A DNA stretch of 64,000 nucleotides from an uncultured Oscillospiraceae bacterium (GTDB taxonomy: Bacteria > Bacillota > Clostridia > Oscillospirales > Oscillospiraceae), in contig CAJURY010000003.1 of NCBI GenBank assembly GCA_910589155.1, positions 82,129 through 146,128 on the forward strand. Reading direction: 5' to 3'. The notes below the pieces were generated by a model. It was not told the DNA's origin, did no database searches, and was given only the letters and a program-made list of their open reading frames with translations. The translations under genes and the position numbers were made by a program. Positions within the stretch are counted from its first letter, which is position 1, and every line of letters starts with the position of its first letter. Shown here piece by piece: positions 34,071 to 45,545 of the stretch.

Positions 34071-35264
34071 CTAGTAGTCAAAAGCATGGTTCCAGGAGGG
34101 GTGACAGTATCTTTGCAGTTCTTCTATATGTTCGTCCATCCACGCCGCTCTTTCGAGGAGCCAGGTTCTCAACTGCTCCACCGCCTCTGCTTGGGAACGT
34201 ACGTTCCGTTCCCAAGGAATCAACTGAAAACCGGCGATATACGCCTCCCATCGCCAGCTGTTGCGGTCAATCGCAGAACCCAACCAAGCCAGCGTATCAT
34301 CTATATACGCATCAATGGCTTGGTCGCTCAGCAAAGTTTTCCGCAGCTCCCGATATAGGTGGAATATCTTCCCGCATCCTCATTTTTGCAAAACTCATTG
34401 AGGATATAGTAATCCACAAATTCATCCACGTCGATCCACCGCCGGTACCCGTATGCAGGAGCATCGTAATCATAGGTATAAAGCGACCGCTCGAATGCGG
34501 AGTATTCCAGATTGATCTGCTTCGCCATTTCCGCGCTCAGGGTATCTCCACCGGGATATTCAATACTGATATCCATGTTGGTGGCCGTATGAATGCGTTC
34601 CAGATAGGAAGCAATATTTCCAACTTTCTGATCATCCCGCTCTGTGGGACGATCCATTCTCAGCAGGTAGCTGGTAGCTACGGTATTTTTGATACTTTTT
34701 TCAAATACAGCCGCCCGTCCTCGCCGTTGGTAATGGATTCTATCATCAAATACAGCCCTCTGTATTCTCCGTTGAGCACAACCTCGCAATAGCGGACGTT
34801 GGGCAAGTAATCCATCATTTCCCCCGCCAGATTGTAGAACAGATAATTTCGAATCAAACTTTTACAAACGACCGGGAAGCATGGCCGCGAATACGCATTT
34901 TCGCCTCTGTGGAAAACGCAGGCTGATCCCACAAATGGTTATTCTGTGTTTTTTGATCAATCACGGAAACGTCCACTCGAACCGTGGTGGTTCCATCCTC
35001 CGCCATCGTATGAATGCTTTCTCCATAGCGATCCACCGCGCCTGTGTTTTTTCCCGGAAGTTCTTGATTGCGGGTGTCGATTACCACAAGAGGCAGGTGG
35101 CTGCAAAGCTGCGAGCCGTCGCAGCCGTCCGCCTCGTAGGCTCTTGCCGTTTGATGCTGATGCACCCGCCCAGACTGCGTGCGCCGCGCTTCCACAAATT
35201 GCAAGATACAAAGGGTCAAAACCATGGCAAGACAGGCAAGCAGCCCCAAAAGCTTCCTTTTCAT
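34071..35264 (-). pseudogene. CotH-kinase family protein, multiply broken
   Basis: Four collinear pieces of a CotH kinase-like surface protein. Signal/anchor MKRKLLGLLACLAMVLTLC starts at 35264 after GAGG. Frame is lost near 34870 (after RIRGHASRSF) with apparent loss of the following block; NVRYCEVVLNGEYRGLYL resumes in another frame; a shift near 34690 leads to YLLRMDRPTE; a third near 34345 leads to AYIDDTLAWLGSAIDRN and a natural end at 34071. Order matches the family, and the deletions remove the part where the nucleotide site would be. Non-functional as read. Confidence 0.82.
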
Positions 35265-35293
35265 GGTTTTTTCCTCTGTTCCTTCTTGCAGCG

Positions 35294-35923
35294 TCAACTG
35301 CTGATTTCGTCGTTTTGCGCCACGATGTTAAAATACTCCACGCCGCCGATTTCATAAATCGCGTCTGTGATGTCCTTTTTCATCCCCTTCACCGCGTCCA
35401 TTTTCTTCCGGCTCAGTTCATAAATGTACTCCACCGAATCCCGGCTGGTATTTTTCGCCCGCTCCGCTCCCGGGCGAGCCACCCGGATCACCAAAAGCAT
35501 TCGATTGTCGTTTTTTATCCGTCCAAAAACAAGAATGGTTGTAAAAACAAACGCGCTTCCCACCGCCGCAACCCGATAATCCCCTGCGCCGCAGCAAATA
35601 CCAACCACGATTGTCCAGAATATGTAGATCGTGTCTCTGGAATCCTTGATGGCGGTGCGAAAACGCACAATGGACTACGCGCCCACCATACCAAGAGAAA
35701 GAGCGATATTGTTCCCAATCACAATCATAACAATGGTGGTAATCAGCGTCAGCGCTACCAGAGATACGTTAAATTTTCGGCTGTAAATACTTCCCTCATG
35801 AGAAATCATGTAGGAAAGGTAAATAAAACATCCAATTATAAACGCCGCCAGCATACGCAGGACAATGATTTCCCACGTAAGATCGCCGGTGGTTTCAAAC
35901 AGCTTTAACAAATACTCTTTCAT
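35294..35923 (-). pseudogene. DUF4956 membrane protein with in-frame amber codon
   Basis: Membrane protein of the DUF4956 family commonly next to VTC-type polyphosphate polymerases. Residues 1-82 contain three helices, then TAG at 35677-35675 interrupts the conserved block SLGMVGA-stop-SIVRFRTAIKD; homologues have Leu at this point. The frame is otherwise intact to 35294 (about 209 codons). A single base change (TTG to TAG) explains it. Either a nonsense pseudogene or, less likely, a read-through product. Confidence 0.82.
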
Positions 35924-35934
35924 CGCGCTTCCCC

Positions 35935-36621
35935 TTATCCATAGCCCGGAAGCGAAACGCCCCGCGCCAGGCAGTATTTACTAACCGAAAGCTCCGAGCG
36001 GTCAACCCCGTTGATCAGACTTTTGATGTAGCTGAGCAGAAACCCGTTGTACTTCACCTCCAGCACTACATAAAACGGATCCAGCACCGGGTACTGGAGC
36101 GGAAAACAAATTGATGCAGCTTTCCGTTGCAATAATATCCCGGTCTAAGGTGATACGAATTCTGTTTTCCTTCGCAATGAAAGCCTTGCGCCGGTATTCC
36201 ACAATCGTCCGCGGACGGTACTGCTCCATCTGCATGAGTCCATAGCACTCCGCAGCAAATGGCTCTTCATAGTTCAAAAGCACCTCGTACTTCCCCTGAA
36301 TCAGCGCCTGCGCATCCTCCCGCCCCATGGTCAAGGAACGCTTTTTCTGATAGGGGCCTTCCTTTTGCTTCATTTCCAGCTTGGCGGTTTTTGCACTAGG
36401 GCTGTAAATCCGCAGCCTGATTTTCCTGCGCAGTTCCAGCCCATCCACCTTGCCGAAAAAATCCCCATCGTTCCAACTGTCAAAATAGAGCGAACGGATG
36501 GAATAGCCCAGCGGTCCGTTATGGGTTCCTCCATCATGCTTTGAGAAAGCAAGCCGGAAAGCGTCTGCGCGTCCACCGCCGTCATTAAATATTTTTTCTC
36601 CTGCCGGAGCACCTCGTTCAA
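35935..36621 (-). pseudogene. VTC-domain polyphosphate polymerase, frameshifted
   Basis: CYTH/VTC-fold enzyme, related to the eukaryotic Vtc4 polyphosphate polymerase. Starts MNEVLRQEKKYLMT at 36621. Frame shift near 36525 joins to GYSIRSLYFDS, then GLELRRKIRLRIYS, KLEMKQKEG and IRITLDRDI follow; a second shift near 36095 leads to VVLEVKYNGFLLSYI and SELSVSKYCLARG. All conserved basic and Glu positions are still readable once frames are joined, so loss appears recent. First gene of the decayed operon. Confidence 0.83.
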
Positions 36622-36723
36622 AGCAGCCTACCCCTTCCCGAAACTTCCGCGTCATAGTGAAAGGCGTTGCCTGTTTGCCCTGCCTAATCCTGGAAGTTTT
36701 GCCTGGTTTAAGATTATAAGCCT

Positions 36724-36770
36724 TAAAAAAGTCTGAGTGAAACCAGCTCTCCAGGTTTTACTCAGACTTC
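36724..36770 (-). terminator. Terminator of the Hpt gene
   Basis: 16-bp stem (36730-36745 approximately with 36754-36769) AAGTCTGAGT.../...ACTCAGACTT, tail TTTTTTAAGG on the minus strand. Confidence 0.8.
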
Positions 36771-37138
36771 AAATCCTTTTCAGAAAGAAAATATCGAATC
36801 GCATCTGTCGTCCGCTGATACGCACAGAGCAGTTCCCGCTGCATTTTTTCGGCCTCTATGATTTCTCCTCTGCAAATCAATTCGACTTGACGGGAGAAAA
36901 GCAGCGCCAACCTTTTCATGGAAAGATTGCTGCACAATCCCTTCAAGGTATGAGAAGCTTGTAAAAAATCTTCCGTATTTTTCCGGGCAATCGCCGACTG
37001 TAAATTTAAAAATGTGGTATCTTCTAAAAACCTTGTGAGCATCCGCACCAGAAGGCCTTCCTTGCCCATAAAGCGCGCCAGCGCCTCGTCTACATCAATG
37101 CCGGCACCTACTAAAATCTCTTTTTTCCACACTTCCAT
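36758..37138 (-). CDS. Hpt (histidine phosphotransfer) domain protein
   Basis: 126-residue helical phosphotransfer protein with phospho-His63 in QASHTLKGLCSNL. It would relay phosphate between a hybrid kinase and a response regulator, neither of which is adjacent. ATG at 37138 is used with AAGGGA 10 bases upstream; TTG at 37144 is possible. Located just upstream of the decayed operon that contained a c-di-GMP protein; a former link is conceivable but not shown. It has its own promoter and terminator and looks intact. Confidence 0.85.
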   Translation of the reverse strand: MEVWKKEILVGAGIDVDEALARFMGKEGLLVRMLTRFLEDTTFLNLQSAIARKNTEDFLQASHTLKGLCSNLSMKRLALLFSRQVELICRGEIIEAEKMQRELLCAYQRTTDAIRYFLSEKDLKSE

Positions 37139-37194
37139 TTCCAACACTTCCCTTTACGCCGCCGATGCTCGCGTTTCATCGTTTTACTTTAATT

Positions 37195-37223
37195 ATCTTA
37201 CCATATTTCAGCAAGCAATTCAA
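37195..37223 (-). promoter_or_regulatory. Promoter of the Hpt gene
   Basis: Minus strand TTGAAT (37218-37223), 17-base spacer, TAAGAT (37195-37200), about 50 bases before the start. Confidence 0.6.
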
Positions 37224-37340
37224 CTTCTTTTTTAGGGATTCCTCATTGTCCTGCCTCTCGAATCAGGATGGATATTGCCTGCAATAGACGCACATGACTG
37301 GCGCTCTTTTCCTATCTCCGCAAACCCTTGCAGCATATTA

Positions 37341-37376
37341 AAACCCCATGGAAAACCAAGGTTTTCCATGGGGTTT
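37341..37376 (-). terminator. Terminator of rplM-rpsI
   Basis: 17-bp perfect inverted repeat (37341-37357 with 37360-37376), tail TTTTAATA on the minus strand, 30 bases after rpsI. Confidence 0.9.
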
Positions 37377-37405
37377 GGGCAGCTTTGATAGATTTTTCCA
37401 GCCGA

Positions 37406-37810
37406 TCAGCGCTTGGAGAACTGGGGCGCGCGGCGGGCGGCCTTGAGGCCGTACTTCTTTCTTTCCTTCATTCTGGGGTCGCGGGTCAAAAGACCGGTGG
37501 CTTTCAGCGCAGGACGGAACTCCGCGTTCAGCGCCAGCAGCGCGCGGGAAATGCCATGACGGATGGCGCCGGCCTGGCCGGAAACGCCGCCGCCTGCTAC
37601 GGTGCAGACGACGTCCACTTTCCCCACAGTGTCGGTGGAAACCAGGGGCTGACGAACAAGCAGCTTCAGGGTATCCAGACCGAAATAATCGTCGATTTCC
37701 CGGCCGTTGATGATAATGGAGCCGGTGCCGTTTTCATAAACACGAACCCGGGCAACGGAGCTTTTCCGTCTGCCGGTGCCGTAGAAATACTTCTTCTTGC
37801 TCTCGTACAT
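37406..37810 (-). CDS. rpsI: 30S ribosomal protein S9
   Basis: 134 residues, GTGRRKSSVARVRVY near the N-terminus and the basic tail RDPRMKERKKYGLKAARRAP ending SKR. Follows rplM at 17 bp, the universal rplM-rpsI pair. Confidence 0.97.
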   Translation of the reverse strand: MYESKKKYFYGTGRRKSSVARVRVYENGTGSIIINGREIDDYFGLDTLKLLVRQPLVSTDTVGKVDVVCTVAGGGVSGQAGAIRHGISRALLALNAEFRPALKATGLLTRDPRMKERKKYGLKAARRAPQFSKR

Positions 37811-37827
37811 AGCTTGCTACCTCCAAA

Positions 37828-38259
37828 TTAGTCCATGTTCCAGACTTCGGGCTTCTGCGCGGCGTTCTTGTGCTCGGCGCCCTTATACAGCTTCAGACGG
37901 GTCAGAGCGCTTCTGCCCAGGGTGTTCTTGGGCAGCATACCCTTTACAGCCAGCTCCATGGCGAAATCGGAGCGGGACTCCATCAAAAGGCGGTACTTCG
38001 TTTCCTTCAGGCCGCCGATCCAGCCGGAAACCCGGCGATACATCTTCTGCTCGCCCTTCTTGCCGGTGAGGATGGCCTTGTCGGTGTTGATGACGATGAC
38101 GAAATCGCCGCAGTCAACGTTGGGGGTGAAATCAACCTTGTGCTTGCCGCGCAGCAAATTGGCGGCTACAACAGCGGTGCGGCCCAGAGGCTTACCGGCT
38201 GCGTCGAGAACGTACCACTTGCGCTGTACGGTCTCCTTCTTTGCTAAAGTAGTGGACAT
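37828..38259 (-). CDS. rplM: 50S ribosomal protein L13
   Basis: 143 residues from ATG 38259 (GGAGG upstream). Motifs KWYVLDAAGKPLGRTA, LRGKHKVDFTP, GDFVIVINTDK and MLPKNTLGR. An upstream extension of 20 codons is not supported by a ribosome site. Confidence 0.97.
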   Translation of the reverse strand: MSTTLAKKETVQRKWYVLDAAGKPLGRTAVVAANLLRGKHKVDFTPNVDCGDFVIVINTDKAILTGKKGEQKMYRRVSGWIGGLKETKYRLLMESRSDFAMELAVKGMLPKNTLGRSALTRLKLYKGAEHKNAAQKPEVWNMD

Positions 38260-38340
38260 TACAAATTCCTCCGAACGGTATATAAAAATTTTTGACAAAT
38301 TCAGGCGTTCGCAGTACAATATTCCTGCGCGCGCTTGTAT

Positions 38341-38370
38341 TTTATATCACAAACAACCTTCCCTTGTCAA
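38341..38370 (-). promoter_or_regulatory. Promoter of rplM-rpsI
   Basis: Minus strand TTGACA (38365-38370), 18-base spacer, TATAAA (38341-38346), about 80 bases upstream of rplM. Confidence 0.7.
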
Positions 38371-38506
38371 CCGGTTTTTTGAATAAAATCATTTTGCGCC
38401 GAAAGAACTCTTGAATACGCTTGAATTCTCTTATATACTCTTAAAATCTCGCGTTCTATTTTTTCGCATTCTACGTCTATTATCTCACTTTCTGGGAGGA
38501 AAGCTT

Positions 38507-39244
38507 ATGCAAAAACTCATGGGACTCATGCGCCGCTGCGTGGAGGACTATCAGATGATCCAGCCGGGAGACAAAATCGCCGTAGGGGTTTCTGGAGGCA
38601 AGGATTCTCTGGCGCTTCTGGTACTGCTGGCAGGACTGCGGGGCTATTATACCAATCCCTTTACACTGGAGGCCGTCACCATCGACATGGGGCTGGGCAT
38701 GGATTTTTCCCAGGTGGCGGCGCTGTGCGATAAGCTGGAAGTACCCTACACCCAGGTGCATACGGAAATCGGCCCCATCATTTTTGACTACCGCAAGGAG
38801 AAAAATCCCTGCTCCATGTGCGCGAAAATGCGCCGGGGCGCCTTGAATAACGCCATATTGGAGCTTGGCTGCAACAAAGTCGCCCTGGGGCACCACTATG
38901 ACGACGCAGTGGAAACTTTTATTATGAGTCTGCTGTTTGAAGGGCGCATTAGCTGCTTTCAGCCGGTGACCTATCTGGACAAAACCGGCGTAACCCAAAT
39001 TCGTCCCATGCTGTATATCCCGGAAAAGACGCTGGATAATTTCGCGGCGCGCATGGCGCTTCCGGTGCTTGTCAACCGCTGTCCGGCGGACAAGCACACC
39101 AAGCGGGAAGAAGTAAAGGAATTGGTCTTCAGCCTGTCCGCCACCTACCCCGACCTGAAAGAACGGGTATTCGGCGCCATGCAGCGGTTTCCCCTGCCCG
39201 CCTGGGAAACGAAAGGCCGATACAATCGGCCAAAGCCGGAATAA
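38507..39244 (+). CDS. TtcA-like PP-loop ATPase (tRNA 2-thiolation family)
   Basis: 245-residue PP-loop enzyme. ATP pyrophosphatase motif VGVSGGKDSLALL, followed by CSMCAKMRRGALN whose CxxC is the iron-sulfur/thiolation Cys pair of TtcA, and LGHHYDDAVETFIMSLL. GGGAGG is 8 bases before ATG 38507. TtcA adds sulfur to cytidine 32 of tRNAs; Firmicute homologues of this branch have less certain substrates. Confidence 0.88.
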   Translation: MQKLMGLMRRCVEDYQMIQPGDKIAVGVSGGKDSLALLVLLAGLRGYYTNPFTLEAVTIDMGLGMDFSQVAALCDKLEVPYTQVHTEIGPIIFDYRKEKNPCSMCAKMRRGALNNAILELGCNKVALGHHYDDAVETFIMSLLFEGRISCFQPVTYLDKTGVTQIRPMLYIPEKTLDNFAARMALPVLVNRCPADKHTKREEVKELVFSLSATYPDLKERVFGAMQRFPLPAWETKGRYNRPKPE

Positions 39245-39538
39245 TTGCTTATTTTCCGAAAAAATGATATACTAAAGAAAATTCGGTTTTCTAGATTCGC
39301 CTGTTTCCATCGGCAACGAATGGCGCGCAAAATCCAATTCTACGCCGCTGGGGCAGACCTATGTGTCCGCCTCTACGACATCTATCTACGACTGTATCAG
39401 AAATCGAGCGCGAACAGGCGCACGCGGTAGTAGCGCTCCTACGACGGCATCGGTATTGCGCTTAAAAATCCGATGGAACAAAGCGCGCATCCCACGCCTA
39501 TTTCTGATTGACAACTACAAAATGGAGGTATTTTGCCT
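39245..39538. other. Gene-free gap with a dispersed repeat copy
   Basis: About 290 bases without a supported ORF. Positions 39350-39379 match the dispersed palindromic repeat (GGGGCAGACCTATGTGTCC... ending CTCTACGAC). The end supplies the ribosome site for nadE. Confidence 0.5.
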
Positions 39539-41495
<1,957 letters not shown>

Positions 41496-41503
<8 letters not shown>

Positions 41504-42143
41504 TGGCTTTTCCCCAAAGACCGTGGATTTTCTTTGGGGCATTCGCATGAACAACAATCGGGAGTGGTTTCTCACTCACAAGCAGGAGTACCAGCGGTAT
41601 TTATACGAACCTATGAAGGAGCTGGGGGCGTACCTGTTCGAGCCGTTTCGGGAGGTGCCGGGAATGCAGCTCAAGGTCAGCCGCATTTACCGGGACGCCC
41701 GGCTGCAACATCCCGCTCCTTATAAGGAAAGTCTCTGGATCTGCATTCGCCGGGAGGTGGATTCCTGGGGGGAGCATCCGGCGCTGTGCTTTGAAATTGT
41801 ACCGGAGCTGGTGCGCTACGGCTTTGTGCTGTGGCGCCCCCGCCCGGAAGCCATGGAAGCCTTCCGCAAAGAAATTACCGCAAGGCCGGAGAAATTTTTA
41901 AAGCTGCTGGCGGATACGGAAAAAGCGACGGGAATGCCCATGACCTTCGACTGCTACAAACGCCCAAAATCCTGCGAAAATCCTGCAATCGCGCCGTTTT
42001 TCGCCTGGAAAAACAACATCTGCTGCATCAAAGAAGAACCGGTGGGCGAGGAGATTTTCACCCCTGCTCTGGCAGAGCGCGCCAGACGGCTTCTTACCGT
42101 CCTGCTTCCCTGGAACGAATACTGGCAGGGCGTCATTGGATAA
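41496..42143 (+). CDS. DUF2461-family protein
   Basis: 215-residue protein of the DUF2461 family, function unknown. Typical opening F-x-P-K-T-x-DFL...NNNREWF and LKVSRIYRDAR with HPAPYKESLWI. Soluble, no signal. Overlaps nadE and ends at a 16-bp terminator, so it is probably co-expressed with NAD synthesis. Confidence 0.85.
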
Positions 42144-42150
42144 AACATAC

Positions 42151-42186
42151 AGACCGGGCGGGGATCTTTTGATCCCCGCCCGGTCT
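42151..42186 (+). terminator. Hairpin terminator after nadE-DUF2461
   Basis: 16-bp perfect stem (42151-42166 with 42171-42186), loop TTTT. The tail is not T-rich on either strand, so termination efficiency is uncertain despite stem strength. Confidence 0.6.
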
Positions 42187-42496
42187 GAGACTGTCGGAAA
42201 ACCCCTGCGAGGTTTTCCGATAATAGGTTTACAGTCTGCCGCGCGCATAATTTGTCCGCCAAAAGCGGACAAATTCCACACTTGCAGTCTGAGAAGTATT
42301 TTCCGCCACGTACACGCCGCGCCGGAAAATAATTTTGACTTTATTCGCGCCTGCGGGCGCGAACTCTGCGAGGCTTTTTTGACACACTGCGACCGGGCTG
42401 CCGCATTTTTCCGGCGGCGTCGTCACGCATTTTCTATATTTCCTGTCGCTGCAAGCAAACGCCGGACTTTGGATATCGAACCCCTCGAAAGCCCTT
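42187..42496. other. Hairpin-rich gene-free stretch
   Basis: 310 bases with several inverted repeats: CGGAAAACC...GGTTTTCCG (about 42195-42221), TTTGTCCGC-caaaa-GCGGACAAA (42250-42272) and a GC-rich palindrome near 42340-42362. No ORF with a ribosome site. Resembles a folded repeat element or structured 3' region; nature not established. Confidence 0.5.
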
Positions 42497-43756
42497 TTAT
42501 CCTTCCTTCAGCAAATGCGCGCGGATTGCTTTCAGCAAAATAGCTTCCGCCTGCACCTCGTATACCTCAGACAGCGCAGGTCGCTCCACTAGATATACGG
42601 CGATATTTTCCGGATTGCCCGGATACATGGCGAGAATTTCCCGCATTTCCTCTAAAGTAACGGGGCAAAGACCGTTCAGCGTGTCGGCTGTAAAGGGTTC
42701 GCTGGCATGGGCTGTCAAGCCGCACCAATAGGTGTCGCCCTCCATCCAAGCGTAAACGTCCAGGTGCAAATCCGCCTGGGTGACCAGCAGCCCATAGTCG
42801 GCGGCGGTCTCCAGCCACGGCTCCGGGTCGCTTGCCCGCGCCGTCTCCAAAGAAAATCTGTGATTTTCCAAGTGAATGGGAATCTCTTTCGTTTTCTCCA
42901 GATAGCGCCACCTGATAATCTCATTGGGGGTATAATACAGTAACACGCCGTCTGCGCTTTTACCAATTGTCACATCGCCGGCATCTACCATGAAAGTTTT
43001 TTCTCCATCCAGAACCGGCGTGCCCTCCACGATGGCATAGGCGCGCAGGGTAAAAGTGAAAAGGCCGGAAGTCGGCCCATCGCCCAAGGTGAGAATTTCC
43101 GTACTGCCGTCTCCGTCCAGATCAAAGCAGACAGGGGGCGCAATATTATTGTGCGCGTTCAAGGGCAGCATCTTGTTGGGCGTTACAATACTATAAAAGG
43201 TGCTGTAGGTCGGCGCGCTCCCGGAAGCCCAAGCGTATTTTGTGGCCACAAGGAAAATCCGCCCCCCTGTTTCCTTGTAAAAGCCGGGAGGCGTTTGCTC
43301 CAGCACATAGAAAATGCCCGGCTCGTTCAATTCGCGCTGAAAATCCTCGCAGGTGAGGACGCTTTCATCAGCGACCCGCTGCGCAAGGGAAACCTTGACG
43401 CTGCACTGCTGATTGGAGGCAACGCTGTCGTGAATCTCAATGAGCACATCGTCCTTGAAATATAAGGACTGGTAATCATTGGCTTCCAACGCAAAGCCCT
43501 CCGCTTTCAGCTCGTCCGTATAGGCCTGCATCTGCCAGGGCGCGACGTTTTGGTAGTCCGCGCCGTAGCTTTTTTCCCGAAGCACCAAAAAATCCGGCAG
43601 AAAATCCGCCAATTCTGCTGGATCGCTGGGTTCAGAAGGGTCGTCCTTCTGTTCCGTCTCCCCGGAAGGCGCGGGGCGGGGTTCCTCTTTTCCCGTTCTA
43701 TCTTCGCAGCCGGCAAGCAGCAATAGCGCCAATAAAATAAAAAGCAGTCGTTTCAT
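42497..43756 (-). CDS. Surface lipoprotein of unknown function
   Basis: 419-residue lipoprotein: signal peptide with lipobox LLLLAGC (Cys17), then a charged Pro/Glu/Asp-rich linker (about 20-50) and a large soluble domain. An FDLDGDGSTEI segment (about 213-223) looks like a calcium-binding loop of FG-GAP/VCBS type. No catalytic motif recognised. Divergent from the oligopeptide-binding protein gene. Function unknown. Confidence 0.78.
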   Translation of the reverse strand: MKRLLFILLALLLLAGCEDRTGKEEPRPAPSGETEQKDDPSEPSDPAELADFLPDFLVLREKSYGADYQNVAPWQMQAYTDELKAEGFALEANDYQSLYFKDDVLIEIHDSVASNQQCSVKVSLAQRVADESVLTCEDFQRELNEPGIFYVLEQTPPGFYKETGGRIFLVATKYAWASGSAPTYSTFYSIVTPNKMLPLNAHNNIAPPVCFDLDGDGSTEILTLGDGPTSGLFTFTLRAYAIVEGTPVLDGEKTFMVDAGDVTIGKSADGVLLYYTPNEIIRWRYLEKTKEIPIHLENHRFSLETARASDPEPWLETAADYGLLVTQADLHLDVYAWMEGDTYWCGLTAHASEPFTADTLNGLCPVTLEEMREILAMYPGNPENIAVYLVERPALSEVYEVQAEAILLKAIRAHLLKEG

Positions 43757-43885
43757 ACGATCCTCCCTGTACGCAGACGATTCTTTTCAATTGTATACTG
43801 CCATAATTAGCCGGAAATGTCAACAACCAGGAAATGGTAATTCACAAAAGAGCATTTTTTGCATAGGAATGGGCAGGAAATTCCC

Positions 43886-43914
43886 TTCCAACAGCAAACT
43901 GTGCCTGCTATAAT
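43886..43914 (+). promoter_or_regulatory. Promoter of the oligopeptide-binding gene
   Basis: TTCCAA (43886-43891), 17-base spacer, TATAAT (43909-43914), 33 bases before the ATG. Confidence 0.6.
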
Positions 43915-43946
43915 AAGGCCAAGAACTTGTAGTGGAGGAATTTCCT

Positions 43947-45545
43947 ATGAAAAGAATTCTGGCCGGCACAATGCTCGCAGCAACGCTTCTCGGTTTATCC
44001 GCCTGCGCGAAACCAAAGGAACCCGCGAGCAGCGGCAAAACGTTGCGCGTCGCTTCTCTGGGCGATATGACGACTATGGACGTGGCGAAAACCACCGACG
44101 ATTACTTTGTCCCCCAGAACATTTTTGACCGTCTGTTTGAAATCAAGGTGCAGCCTGACGGCTCCACAGAAATCGTGAAATCCCTGTGCGAGGATTACAC
44201 AGTATCCGACGACGGCCTTACTTATACCTTCCAGCTCCGGCAGGATGTGAAGTTTTCCAACGGCAACGCCCTTACCGCGGAGGACGTAAAGTATACCTTT
44301 GTCCGGCTGCTTACCGCAGGAGGCGTGAACGACGATATTCCTCTGGAAGTTGTTGGCGCGGAGGCTTTGCAAAATGGGGATGCCGCCGATCTTTCCGGTA
44401 TCACCGTAAACGGCGATTACAGCTTGAACATTACCTTGGCCGCCCCCAACGCCGGTTTCCTGGCGGAGCTGACTGCTCCCGCTATGTCCATTGTGGATAA
44501 GGAAACCTGCGAATCCGTTTCCAACTTCGGTATGGCCACGGAGGACACCATTGGTTCCGGCCCCTACATCATTACGGAGTGGGTGCCCAACGACCACTAT
44601 ACCCTGGTGCGCAACGAAAACTACTGGGGCGAGAAGCCTTCAGTGGAAAAGGTTGTCATGAGTATCGTGCCCGACGCCAACACCCAAAATCTGATGTTCC
44701 AGAACGGCGAACTGGATATGATTGACCTGGACAATCTGGACGCTTCCGTGGTGTCCGGCACCTACAAGACCACCTATAAAGACCGTATTGTATCTGGCAA
44801 GCGGGTGGGCATAACCTACTTTGCTTTGAATGAAAAGAATCCTTATCTGGCGGATGTAAAGGTGCGTAAGGCTGTGCAGATGGCTGTAAACCGCAAGAGC
44901 ATTCTGGATAACCTGTACGGCGGCGACGGCATTTTGGAAAACGGCATTATCGCCACCGGCGTATGGGGTCACAACGACGATCTGCCTGAAATTACCTACG
45001 ATCCTGCCGCAGCTAAGGCGCTGCTTTCGGAAGCCGGCTATGCGGAAGGCGAAATCAAATTTGAGCTGGCCTTGGATTCCTCCACCGGCTCCGTGTATCA
45101 GATGGTTTACCAGCAGCTTCAGCAGGACTTGGCCGCTGTAGGCATTACGGCGGAAATCAAGAGCTACGACGAGTCCGCCTGGTTGGATCTGCGCAAGAGC
45201 GGCGAAATGGATTCCTTCGTGGCCACCTGGACCATGGACTACAATGATCCCGCCAATATTATGGCTACCTTCTTCGGCAGCGCCGATCGCGCCAAGGGAC
45301 GTTCCCTGAACTACAGCAACGAGGAAATCATGAACCGGGTTTCCGCCGCTTCCGCCATTGTGGACGACGACGCGCGTATGGCTGAGTATCAGGCGTTGGA
45401 AGAAAAGCTCATTGTGGAGGACGCGGCCTGGGTTCCCATGTACGAAAGACTGCACCTGTTCGCCATTGGCGAAAACGTTGCCTCCTTCGTGCCCCATTGG
45501 GCGGGCTATACCAACTTCTTTATTCGCGACGTTGTGATGAAGTAG
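43947..45545 (+). CDS. Peptide ABC transporter substrate-binding lipoprotein
   Basis: Extracytoplasmic oligopeptide/dipeptide-binding protein (SBP_bac_5), 532 residues. Lipobox LGLSAC gives the lipid Cys near 20. Family blocks: SLCEDYTVSDDGLTYTFQLR, LTAEDVKYTF, TGSGPY-like IGSGPYIITEW, and YLADVKVRKAVQMAVNRK. GGAGG is 8 bases before the ATG. It is the receptor for the permeases and ATPases encoded downstream but is separated from them by a palindromic element and a second promoter, which would allow independent levels. Confidence 0.92.
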   Translation: MKRILAGTMLAATLLGLSACAKPKEPASSGKTLRVASLGDMTTMDVAKTTDDYFVPQNIFDRLFEIKVQPDGSTEIVKSLCEDYTVSDDGLTYTFQLRQDVKFSNGNALTAEDVKYTFVRLLTAGGVNDDIPLEVVGAEALQNGDAADLSGITVNGDYSLNITLAAPNAGFLAELTAPAMSIVDKETCESVSNFGMATEDTIGSGPYIITEWVPNDHYTLVRNENYWGEKPSVEKVVMSIVPDANTQNLMFQNGELDMIDLDNLDASVVSGTYKTTYKDRIVSGKRVGITYFALNEKNPYLADVKVRKAVQMAVNRKSILDNLYGGDGILENGIIATGVWGHNDDLPEITYDPAAAKALLSEAGYAEGEIKFELALDSSTGSVYQMVYQQLQQDLAAVGITAEIKSYDESAWLDLRKSGEMDSFVATWTMDYNDPANIMATFFGSADRAKGRSLNYSNEEIMNRVSAASAIVDDDARMAEYQALEEKLIVEDAAWVPMYERLHLFAIGENVASFVPHWAGYTNFFIRDVVMK

